Assembly (NCBI GenBank): GCA_033557685.1 | Contig: JAWQRN010000412.1 | Coordinates: forward strand, 1 to 30,075 | Length of the DNA stretch: 30,075 bases | Direction: 5' to 3' | Source: Sperchopsis tessellata | Lineage: Eukaryota > Arthropoda > Insecta > Coleoptera > Hydrophilidae | Part shown: positions 1 through 8,720 of the stretch, piece after piece | Position numbering within the stretch: position 1 is the first letter of the stretch | How the letters are laid out: every line of letters starts with the position of its first letter | Program-made: the position numbers and the translations under genes | The notes under the pieces: generated by a model | Told to the model about the DNA's origin: nothing | The model's database searches: none | What the model saw: only the letters and a program-made list of their open reading frames with translations

Positions 1-480
1 GAACAAAGTCACGACAATTTAAATTTCAAAAAGGAAGATCAAAACCACTATTGAATAATATTTTTGTTCAACTCGTACACCTCTAGCTACCCGAATTTAG
101 TAATCTGAAATGGCATTGCCACATTATAATATAGGGCGTAAAAAGCTAATATTTCTAAGCAAATCAAATAAGAAACGTGTTCGTGAGATACAGCTAATAT
201 TAATAATATCGTTAATGTTACACTTACAAATAATGATTTTATTAAATGTAAAAATGTCCCTTTCTCGGATCTAAAGTGGAAGCAACTTTGAGCAAAACCA
301 CGTTAATTTATATTTTGTGATGGAAGTCCAACACCACTATCTAATAATATTTTTGTTTAACTACTAATCACCCTTAATCACCCATACTGAAATCTCAAAT
401 ACCTTGTGATGCATCATTTTAAAGGTGCAAAAAAATTGTTTGTTTCTGAGCAAAATGGAAATTGAAATCAATTCATGCGA
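1..480. repeat. Degenerate tandem repeat, period about 290 bp
   Basis: The stretch starting at base 1 is re-read, with many substitutions, from about base 290. Both copies open with GARCAAA..CACG..AATTTA, continue through AACCACTAT or CACCACTAT, and share AATAATATTTTTGTT followed by AACT. Both then reach TTTCTRAGCAAA (near 152 and 442). The first copy may be cut by the window edge. The two copies have diverged heavily in their middle parts, so this is an old duplication or the edge of a satellite-like array. No coding content was seen in it. Confidence 0.6.
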
Positions 481-1134
481 TCGTGTGGTAGAGTTGAATG
501 TTTTACGTCGTTAAGAAGATGTCAAAGCTGGGGTGAAAAGGTTGAACAAAAAATTTTTTTGATACTAGCTTTGAATTTCCTCCTTGAAATCTAAATTGGT
601 ATAAGTTTTGGAACTTTTTGCGTGTCCTGTACCAAATTTACTCGCAATTCAATCAAACCCTAGGATCTAGAATTACTATATATAGCTTTATTCCAAAACT
701 ACTCATTCTGCTTTTAGCATATCATTATCGGAGTACACTTAGTAAAACAATGTATGTTCCTTACTTTATAGTACCTAATTTGAATTACTCCTCGTAGTAA
801 AAAGAACAGACCATAACAGAAAATTAATTTGTCATAAACAAAAGATAAAAAATAAATAAATCACTGAATACGTTGTACTCAATAAATTATAGATATGATG
901 GATTATTTGAAAAACCAGCTTTTTTTGATAAAATAAAGAAACAGTAATTGATTTATACACCAGATACACGAAGGAAATTGCTTTTGTCCACTTTTTCCTT
1001 ATTTTCAAATGGTGCACGTTCTAGTTATTTACCTATCAGACGGGTCCATTATTTTCTTTGTACTACTTTGTCTCATTGTAATGCATTTAAAGTAAACAAA
1101 GTGTATTGAAGTATTTAACTGTGTTTATTTTTAG
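481..1134 (+). other. Intron sequence upstream of the first visible exon
   Basis: AT-rich sequence with no convincing coding content on either strand. It ends in a T-rich tract and TTTTTAG at the first collagen exon, so it is the 3' part of an intron whose 5' exon lies outside the window. Short open frames here (for example 832-1017 minus) look like chance frames in AT-rich DNA. Confidence 0.7.
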
Positions 1135-1206
1135 GGTCGTCCCGGAGACAAAGGACAAAAAGGAGACGTGGGCAATCCAGGTTTCGATGTATTTTCAGCT
1201 GTTAAG
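1135..1206 (+). CDS. Collagen exon 1 of window: Gly-X-Y end plus start of non-collagenous segment
   Basis: This 72-nt, 24-codon exon is phase 0 at both ends. It follows TTTATTTTTAG and stops before the donor GTATTG. It encodes GRP-GDK-GQK-GDV-GNP and then GFDVFSAVK, where the Gly-X-Y repeat stops. It is therefore the end of one triple-helical domain and the beginning of a non-collagenous stretch. The lysines after GD and GQ are the usual sites for hydroxylation in secreted collagens. The start codon and signal or membrane anchor must be upstream of the window. A second in-frame GT, 27 nt further on (after TTTAAG), could lengthen the exon by nine codons, but nothing favours it. Splice boundaries are inferred from consensus and reading frame, not from transcript data. 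Confidence 0.88.
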
Positions 1207-2300
1207 GTATTGGCCCCATATCCAGCTTTTAAGGTTTCTCAGCAAAAAACTAACCTATTATTTAACCAAATGTAAACACCAAAAATAGCGAGAGATTAAA
1301 TTTTAACTGTAAAATTGTGTTGTCTCTGGAAGGCTTAAGTTTAATTTTCATTTTAATTTATTTTATTTTAGCTGCCTGGACGGGTATGTATTTTTGCTTG
1401 TGTTAGTGTTTCAACGTATAGTAGTAGTTTTCATTAAAAGCGAGTTTAGGTTGATTTGAATTTTAAATCCGCTGTGTAACTAAATAAAATTTTAAATCTG
1501 CCAGTGCTTTGTTTACTGCGTGACGAAATAATTGTTTTTGAGACATTTATCTCGTTTTAACAGGACTGCGTTTTTAATTTTTTTATTTGGGTCCATTTAC
1601 ATCCACATATTTCACAAATAACACGTTTACCTTAAAGTGCAGTAATTTGCAAATTTTGTAATAGTTTACTGCTCTCATTATACAAACGGGTCGGTTAGAC
1701 AGAAAAGTCTGAAGTTAAAAAACAACAGTTGCAATTTTTTACTCCGACATACGTAAGATATGCGACATATTTTTATTCCCAGTATATTCATTATGAAATA
1801 GCAACCCCATTTACCTATTGTTTCTTTTACAACCCAACGTAAAAGCTTAGAACTGTATGTCCTTTATGTGACACTTATGTTTTGTATATATAAATTATTT
1901 AGATATTATTTGCATTTAACCTATCTTTTGTAACAATAAGAAGTAATAATAATAATTAGCAGGTTTCCGTCTATTTCATTATAAAAGTATGTATTTTCCA
2001 TTCAGGTCCACATTATATTATGCTATACTAATTACAAATATTACAAATTAAAAAAGAATCTGTAGAGACTACAATAATAGGTGTTACTAATTGGTGTAGA
2101 CCTCCCTGAATTTGATTCCTAGCAGCTGTAAATAAAATATTGAAATTAGATACTAAGGAGTGTTATTTCAGACACTATGCATACAGGGTGTTTGTAAACC
2201 ATATTGAAACACGTGTTTCGGAGGTATAATTAAACAGACAAAATAGTTTCTGTGAAGATGGTGGCTGGTAGTATACTGGATGTTTTTTTTCTAATTTCTC
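1207..2300 (+). other. Intron 1, first part
   Basis: AT-rich intron sequence with no recognisable gene. A perfect-looking but tiny exon candidate lies at 1372-1383: a T-rich tract and TTTTAG, then CTGCCTGGACGG (LPGR), then the strong donor GTATGT. It would be phase 0 but would break the glycine pattern, so I do not call it. The rest shows only scattered A and T runs. Confidence 0.6.
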
Positions 2301-2547
2301 ACAAAATCCAGCGTATACAAACTAACTTGTCCCACATGCAAACATTTTTATATAGGAGAAACAACAAGGTCATTTTATCAAAGATACAATGAATACCTCA
2401 AAGCATATCAAAAACCCCAAATATACCATCCAACCTTTGCACAACACCTGTTCATATTCAATGGATACCATAAGTAATCTAATGATAGTCATAAATAAAA
2501 AAAACCCATACAAATATTACAATCCAAGAGCAAACAAAAATATGTAA
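2301..2547 (+). mobile_element. Penelope-like retroelement relic: GIY-YIG endonuclease fragment
   Basis: A frame from 2301 to 2477 reads ...VYKLTCPTCKHFYIGETTRS, then SFYQRYNEYLKAYQ, and after a histidine-rich stretch FAQHLF. This matches the GIY-YIG endonuclease of Penelope-like elements: YKLTC..C..FYIGET.R, then an arginine and a downstream histidine. The reading then shifts by one frame at about 2461 and continues as MDTISNLMIVINKKNP to a stop at 2545, so the copy is frameshifted and inactive. No reverse transcriptase part was found upstream, so the copy is 5' truncated, as expected for such elements. The assignment is by motif recognition only. Confidence 0.72.
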
Positions 2548-2731
2548 ACACAAATCCCAGAAATGCTAAATGGTCAGATGAAACATCACAATATATCAGT
2601 ATGAGTACCTCCCACAAACAAATACCATTTTCGAAGTTGTACACAAAAAAAAAACAGCAGGTTTGGAATAAGGTATTCGATCCCGACAGGATCGTAGCAC
2701 GTAAGTGTCCAATCAACAACAAATAGTAACT

Positions 2732-2734
<3 letters not shown>

Positions 2735-2775
<41 letters not shown>
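2735..2775. repeat. (AT)n microsatellite
   Basis: An almost pure run of about 20 AT units between the Penelope-like fragment and the RTE-type LINE relic. It produces open frames of repeated Tyr-Ile on the minus strand that are not genes. It is likely to vary in length between individuals. Confidence 0.95.
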
Positions 2776-2778
<3 letters not shown>

Positions 2779-3089
2779 GTTGTGCAATGTGCCAACGGCA
2801 TAACATGTCGGATGAGCGTGCACAAGCATCTGTTCATTAGAAGCGGTTTATCTACGGCGTATATTCTCCATATTGGAGCAGCGGATATTAAAACTTATCA
2901 ACCCGCACTAATGCAGCGTGCCTCAATCCCCCAAAATGACACACACAATAAAACCACAGCCCTCATTATCCGTAGGCTTAATTACCCTCAATACAGGCAG
3001 CTATTGAGCTAAGCGTAAGAAATCAGAGGGTGATAAGAATTCGCGGAGTACATACATACATATATACAACTGCCGCACATTATTCAGTA
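2776..3089. other. Unassigned repeat-like stretch in intron 1
   Basis: Noticeably richer in G and C than the surrounding intron. It contains an open frame of 76 codons (2782-3012, plus strand). I do not recognise the protein, and the frame has no splice context. Since the two neighbouring segments are retroelement relics, this may be part of another old element, but no motif supports that. Confidence 0.35.
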
Positions 3090-3862
3090 AAGAAAAAGTA
3101 ACATGAACTGGAAAATTAATTAGACAAACTTCAATGGGATATTATGGGTCTGAGCGAAGTACAAAGAAAAGGATATTGCTTATTCAATTGAAAAGTGCAC
3201 ATATGCTTTACTACTGTGGCGCTAACAATTGAAGACATTTCTGGGGTTGGTTTCATGGTTCACGGAAAACCGAATGATCAAGTTTGAGAATATATCGAAC
3301 AGAGTCGTAAAATTATAAATAAAGATCTCTAGGTGATATAAACTCCAAATTCTACAAATGTATGCCCCAACAAGCAGCCATTCGGACGAGACGGTTGAAT
3401 CTTTCTATGTCTTCATGAGGGCATAAATGCACATTTTAAGATCATCTTTTAATGCAAAAATAGGAGTAAAGCAACCAGGAGATCGTGTTGTAAGTACTTT
3501 CGGCTTTGGAAGTAGAAATGAACGAGGCGATAGATTTGTAGAATCAAATAGTTTGTATACATCAAATACCATATTTGCTAAGAAAACATCACACAAATGA
3601 ACCTGGCAAGGCACTAACAAGACCGATATTGAGATTGACTACTTACTAATAGAAGAGTCATCATACAAGAATGCACAGTTCTGAAGCGTTTTAATACTAC
3701 AAGTAATAACCGTGCTGTCAAATATAGAATATATTTAATTGTAAAAGCTGTGGCGTGGCAGAAGAATTAACTTAAGCCATCTAAAGTCTAATCAAGTTGT
3801 ACTTCAGCTAGAGCTTAGAAACAGATTTGCTCTTCTGGAAGAATATAATAATGCCGATAATG
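3090..3862 (+). mobile_element. RTE-type LINE relic: apurinic endonuclease domain
   Basis: Read across several frames, this stretch follows the endonuclease of RTE-type non-LTR retrotransposons in order. WDIMGLSEVQRKG is at about 3135. GVGFMVHGKPNDQV follows near 3245. YKLQILQMYAPTSSHSDE and TVESFYVFMR follow near 3340-3420. FNAKIG lies near 3450, with FGFGSRNERGDRF and then NSLYTSNTIFAKK beyond it. IEIDYLLI is near 3630 and LELRNRFALLEE near 3810. The order and the conserved asparagine and aspartate motifs (FNAKIG, EIDYLL) fit family members often annotated as craniofacial development protein 2-like. At least four frame changes and several stops show that the copy is dead. No reverse transcriptase part is visible downstream. 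Confidence 0.8.
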
Positions 3863-4714
3863 TGTTTCATATAACAAATATTTGATATTTTAATTATACT
3901 ACTATAAAACGCAGTTCTAATACAACCCACTTCACAAAACAAAAAGTCCTATCTAGTTCTAGTTATTCGGAGCACCTGTATATGTATATGTACATGCCAG
4001 AAGAAGTAAACAATATAACCAATTTACATTAATATTCAGATGTATCGAATATCGATTTTCCATCATTGTTAATGCATATGAAATGACAACACCACACTGA
4101 TCTCTACGGATTACAAACTTCTAAAACTGTCGCTTGATCTATCATCAACCTGAAACTTCTTCGATTTACACTAAAAGCCATCTTTGCAGCAGCATCAAAA
4201 TAGTTTGCCTGATAGGTATCTACCTTATTATGTTAAAATGTTATAAATGAAACAAACAGCAGTTTTAAAATTTGACAAGCGTCATCAAAAGTTAAACGAG
4301 CGTATCAACTTTCAATATAGCGATGTTGTCACATAATTAACGATATTCGAGAATCGGGTTTGGATATATAAAAAATATCTTGGAGATTATTCCTTAACAT
4401 AAATCTAACATAAATGAAAATGGAATGTTTATTTTGATTAAATATACTCAAAGAAATTACTGCACAAGTTTACAGTTATTATTAGAATACAGCGGATTTA
4501 AGATAAATCAAAATTTCGGAAATCATTACATTGCAAAAACTATTACATTTAATCCAGGTTTTGTAGGAATGTTTTTATTATTTCCACATGATTATGTACA
4601 TATTATTTAACATGTAGTTTATTAACCATTCCCACTAGTGTATTGCTGATATGATGAAATATATAACATTCCTTTTTAAATAAAAGACTTGGTTATTGTT
4701 AACATTTATTTCAG
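3863..4714 (+). other. Intron 1, last part
   Basis: AT-rich sequence with no recognised gene or element. It ends with TTATTTCAG at exon 2. An open frame of 61 codons at 4425-4610 has no family resemblance and is probably chance. Confidence 0.6.
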
Positions 4715-4783
4715 GGTTTAAAGAGATCAGTAACGACATTACGTGGAGGTACTTTGGGATACGCCGAGATTGTTGCTGTAAAG
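4715..4783 (+). CDS. Collagen exon 2 of window: non-collagenous segment
   Basis: This 69-nt, 23-codon exon is phase 0 on both sides, between TTATTTCAG and the donor GTGAGG. It encodes GLKRSVTTLRGG then TLGYAEIVAVK. It starts with glycine but has no Gly-X-Y pattern, so it belongs to a non-collagenous domain. It ends like the exon before it (SAVK versus AVAVK-type ends) and like the exon after it (AEIVAVK versus AETVITLK). The stretch is rich in V, L and I and could form a short helix that helps three chains align, as in non-collagenous domains of membrane-associated collagens; that role is inferred. Skipping this exon would keep the reading frame. Confidence 0.85.
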
Positions 4784-5396
4784 GTGAGGATCTTCGGCAT
4801 CATCCTGGGAAGCATTATTCTACTTTCTATTTTTAGCTGATAACGTTGTTACTGGTGTTTGGCTGTTCTGTATTTATTTTATTTGTATATATTTCCTATG
4901 TGTTTATTTTCTTCTTTGAACGAATATTTACTACATGAGTAAATAGTTTCTTAATTAACACTTACATAAGTTATTAAATTTAAAAATGTTTAAAAAAATG
5001 TTATAATACATAAAACTGTATTTAAAATAATGATTAAAGATGAACAATTTTATTAGTTAGTTCCAGATTTGTTGAACTATGAAACATATTTCAGTTATTT
5101 TAAGTATGTATAGTACATGTATACAATATATGTATGTATATTATATAGTATATAAAATATATAATCAGTTTATTGTAGGATATTCAAAATAAGTAAAAAA
5201 ATATTCCTGTGTATGGGAAACTAATTCTCTATTTTTCAAGTCTACCAATTACGTTAAAATTTCAATAAGAAGAAAATTTTTAAAACTGGACTTATAAAGA
5301 GGATAATCATATTTACTTAAACTCTCATCTAATGATACTGGGTCAAGCAATCAGTATGATACATAGTTACATAGATACTTGTGTAGAGTACTCTGT
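4784..5396 (+). other. Intron 2, first part
   Basis: Very AT-rich sequence after donor GTGAGG. It includes TATA-rich stretches around 5100-5165 and shows no gene or recognised element. Confidence 0.65.
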
Positions 5397-6161
5397 TCTA
5401 TATGGGAAATATTTGACTGTCGTTACTATGTGAAACCAATGTCTCCTGTCGTCGCCAAAATTGGTATAGCGGTATATGATGAATCGGCCTGATATAAATT
5501 CCAAATACCGATTCCATTACGTGGATGAAACTTTGTTATATGGACAATATGCACTAGAAGCCTTCTTTACTTACATGTTCATAATATCCCGTTATATATT
5601 TTATGATTCAGGTCCCATTATTTTCCTAGATGTATTGAGGAAATGTAAATTTACGCATAATTTCTTAGATTAGTTCACTCGTACATGGTTTTCAAACTGT
5701 GTGACGCAACTCTATTTCCCCAAGAGTTGTGCTTAGTAACCTAACTCATTTCAAAAATCCACGCACCGCTGACAAAAATATTTTTGAGGTGATAGCAAAA
5801 GCTTTTCTACCATTCGTCAAGGATTCGGCGGACAAAATCGCACCCATTCTTTAAAAAATGACCAGCTATCTATCGCATTCAAAAGATATCAGCCAGCTGG
5901 AAAGTGAAATATGTTTATCAATCCCTTGTTCCTGTGTTAGGGTTTATATAGAAGAAATCAGGCATACTTTTGTAACTTGATCAAAGGACCATGAACGCTG
6001 TTATCATCTTGGTCATATAACTCAATCAGCGGTGACTAACCGTAGTCATGAAATAGGTAATTCTATTCGATGATATCAAAGTCATGACCAGAGAGGCTTT
6101 GCATTTCCACAGAAAATGCATAGAAGCAATTGATGTTCATAATCGCCCCAGTAACGTTAAT
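5397..6161 (+). mobile_element. Penelope-like retroelement relic: reverse transcriptase to GIY-YIG endonuclease
   Basis: Three parts of one element occur in the right order. First, a reverse transcriptase portion: FDCRYYVKPMSPVVAKIGIA leads to YRFHYVDETLLYG (about 5506-5545), where YVDE replaces the catalytic YVDD. A downstream IIFLDVLRK matches the usual FLDVL. Second, a linker near 5760-5860 reads EVIAKAFLPFVKDSADKIAP. Third, a GIY-YIG-type end begins near 5940 with VYIEE. It continues as DHERCYHLGHITQSAV and HEIG, then one frame over as LFDDIKVMTREALHFHRK and CIEAIDVHNRPSNVN. Frameshifts and in-frame stops separate the parts, so the copy is inactive. It is truncated at its 5' end. This family is established to combine a telomerase-related reverse transcriptase with this endonuclease; the identification here is by motif only. 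Confidence 0.78.
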
Positions 6162-6873
6162 ATATATTATAGTTTTTAGCTTTCAATCGCTTAGAGGACC
6201 CTCCTGACAAGGTACTTTCCTCCTACACATAATATAAACTATCCAAATAACATAGGCATGGTCCAACATAACCTGACTACGTGTGTCAAGTTTGTTAGTT
6301 GAAGTAACGTTACGTACCTTGACAATGTCTGTTACCAGCCCATTACCTAATATTAATCAACTATTTCTTTACATTATGAAACATCTCCCTTGTATAAAAT
6401 GTTTCACTCTTGCAGTTGCATGATATTTCAACAATCCGGACAGATCCATCATAAATGATAAGTGTAAACTATTAAGTATTAGGACCATTATCCCATTCTT
6501 CTTCAATACATCTCAAACTCAAACAGTTACTCATTCTTATATTTGACAAGTTCTTATTTTTATCATTAATATCACCAGTGCTTAGTATACCTAGAGCTTT
6601 ATACTTGCACCTTAACTTATTTGATACATTGATTAAAGATGTATAATAGCTAAACACTAATATTTTTACTCCATGGGTACATCAGCAAGTTACTCTCCAT
6701 TATCAAATTCTCTACTATCTTTATTGGAAATCTTAGAAAATATCTCCAGCACCAGCAGACAAAACGTTGGATAAAGATATTTACAGCGACTCTGGATGTC
6801 TACAATTATAATTAGGTTCCCTATATTCAGTATGTAGACTTTCACGGCCACTGTAAATATCTTCAGGTTTTCC
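6162..6873. other. Intron 2 segment between two Penelope-like copies
   Basis: No recognised gene. Two minus-strand open frames (6472-6657 and 6690-6944) have no family resemblance; the second overlaps the antisense of a retroelement end. Parts of the stretch may be further decayed retroelement. Confidence 0.5.
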
Positions 6874-7068
6874 GTGTGTTGGCTTTTCTTTTTGCCAACG
6901 ACGGGCCATAATATTATTTTAAAGGGCAATAAAATGTTCGCCAAATCTTCGACTTACTTCCCTAGAATAATAAGAGAATCCGTTAAAATATTGAAGCATC
7001 CGGAAAATCTGAATCGCGATAATAGGTTTCTTCTCGCTTCCTCTTGGAAAACTATTTTATCGAGTTAG
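6874..7068 (+). mobile_element. Second Penelope-like relic: C-terminal end
   Basis: One open frame reads TTGHNIILKGNKMFAKSSTY, then FPRIIRESVKILKHPENLNR and DNRFLLASSWKTIL, to a stop at 7066-7068. This is the same protein region as HEIG...FDDIKVM...CIEAIDVHNRPSNVN in the copy at 5397-6161, so it is a separate insertion and not its continuation. The pattern I-R-E-(A/S)-(V/I)-(E/K)-I..H..N.NR, followed by a W near the end, is typical of the last part of this family's proteins. The frame is intact here, so this copy may be younger than its neighbour. Confidence 0.72.
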
Positions 7069-7211
7069 CCCAGCTCCTTTCGGCCAATAGGAGAGTGGTG
7101 CGCCGAGCATTGCAAAGAAGGTTTCCCATTGGTGCCCGACCACGCTATATATAAGTCTGTAAACATGTCAATTTCTACTTAACACTTTTTATAACTGGTA
7201 GGCACCTGCAT

Positions 7212-7268
7212 CTAGCACTTTTCAGAGCTGCATGGCAATCTATAATTAGCACTTTTTAGAGCTACATG
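7212..7268 (+). repeat. Short tandem repeat, 23-nt unit, two copies 34 nt apart
   Basis: Positions 7212-7234 and 7246-7268 read YTAGCACTTTTYAGAGCTRC-type sequence followed by ATG, differing at about three of 23 positions. They lie about 145 nt downstream of the retroelement stop, so they are likely part of its 3' untranslated region. Confidence 0.6.
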
Positions 7269-8666
7269 TCTTGATAATATTCCCTGCAACGGTGGACGAA
7301 AAAAAACTGAAGATAGGTTACCTATATGTTTTCCATGCCTACCCATACATCATAAGCAATATTTCTAATTAAATTACATGCCCTGTCAATAGTATTCCAA
7401 AGCTTGTTCTCATTCTACTAGGACCATAATTTAATAAAATCCACGCTCACTGTTGAAAGTATAATATAAATATTTTAAACTTTAGCGTTTTACCAGGCCT
7501 ACAAAGGAAGTAGTATAAATCTGCACAATAAGATATTTATTGCAACATATAAATCAACGTGTATACCTTAGTCCAAGCGCAGATATAACCAGAGTCGGCG
7601 TAACAATACAAAACTCTGTGAAATGTCATTGAAAACGGTCGATCAATAGGAAGGAACAGAGAACGAGATCCTTATAATAGTTTTATTATTTTAATGTATA
7701 TAAATTCCTTTCTAACTATATCAAAGTTTTAGTATGCAATCTAAACAATTAATTGATCTATACTCTTTTTAATTTTTATTCTCATTCCTCTATAATTCGT
7801 CAAATTTCCTCATGAATTTCTAATTTGAACTCTTACATCTTGTGAAACTATTCCATCTCCAATTACTTCAGCTGCACTTTGACCAGCTACATAATTCTAA
7901 TAATATTAGATATTTTCTCATATACTTGGAAACCAACAGTTCGTAATAATATTTTAAATATGTATTGTAATTGTCTATTGACATTGTCAAAATTATAGAA
8001 AAAACAATTAATATAAATTTATAAAGTAATGATAAGCTGAAATTAAAAAAAAAATGTATATTGAGAATAGAATAAGATTCTATTACATGGAATGGAATTG
8101 ATAAGTATTACTCAACTCTGTAGAAATATTTGACACAACGTGACAACTTTTGGGCCATTTGTTAGTTTTTTATAAATATCTTCATACGTAATAAACATAC
8201 GTTAATGACTACTTTTAATATAATGTAATGTTATGTAAGCTTCATCCATACACAGGTGCGATTAGATGGCGAACCGTACTTTTAACAATCCTTTAGATGT
8301 GAATCAATTTAGTTTTTGATGTTTTAAAAGACCATGCACTTATCCACTTTGTAATACATCTGTCTGTAAATTATGCTTAATAAAAAGCGATAATAATAAA
8401 TATCTACATATTATGTTTTGAAATTTTATAACTTATGTAATTCACAAAATATATACTATTTATGTATGATATATCGTTCAAAACCATTAGAACTAATTTT
8501 CTTAATTATTAATTTTATTTAATTTTAGAACTTCTAGCTATCAACGTAAGATTTCTTTGCTGGCATGACTCTTGGAAGAACTCCATTATTTACTACCTGT
8601 TAGCCACCTAACCTGTTGTACTCACCTGTATGTTCCTTCTTTCACTCACAAGTAGTAAATTTTTAG
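7269..8666 (+). other. Intron 2, last part
   Basis: AT-rich sequence with no recognised gene. The last 100 bases before exon 3 are less AT-rich (GCATGACTCTTGG, CCACCTAACCTG), and the stretch ends in AAATTTTTAG. Confidence 0.6.
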
Positions 8667-8720
8667 GGGCTGCAAGAAAGGGGCCATAACATTTCTGCTG
8701 AAACAGTCATCACGCTAAAA
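8667..8720 (+). CDS. Collagen exon 3 of window: non-collagenous segment with a glycosylation sequon
   Basis: This exon is 54 nt, 18 codons, phase 0 at both ends, between AAATTTTTAG and the consensus donor GTGAGT. It encodes GLQERGHNISAETVITLK. It starts with glycine like its neighbours but has no Gly-X-Y pattern. NIS is an N-glycosylation sequon. The final AETVITLK resembles AEIVAVK at the end of the preceding exon. The read LQER...TVITLK followed by GEPGEPGPP recalls the non-collagenous segment before a Pro-rich helix in collagens XIII and XXV, as I remember them. No other frame of this stretch stays open between these splice sites. It is short and far from its neighbours, so transcript evidence would be decisive. 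It could be constitutive, optional, or alternative to exon 2. Confidence 0.7.

Noticed and set aside
1207..1233. Alternative downstream donor extending exon 1 by nine in-frame codons (VLAPYPAFK)
   Set aside because: The downstream donor GTTTCT is weaker and the added residues do not resemble collagen sequence.
1372..1383. 12-nt microexon LPGR with excellent acceptor and donor
   Set aside because: It is phase 0 but would insert LPGR between AVK and GLKR without keeping a Gly-X-Y register, and 12-nt exons need transcript proof.
2489..2837. Minus-strand open frames rich in Tyr-Ile repeats
   Set aside because: They are translations of the AT microsatellite and the antisense of retroelement debris.
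3405..3620. 71-codon minus-strand open frame
   Set aside because: It is antisense to the RTE-type endonuclease relic, which explains the sequence on the plus strand.
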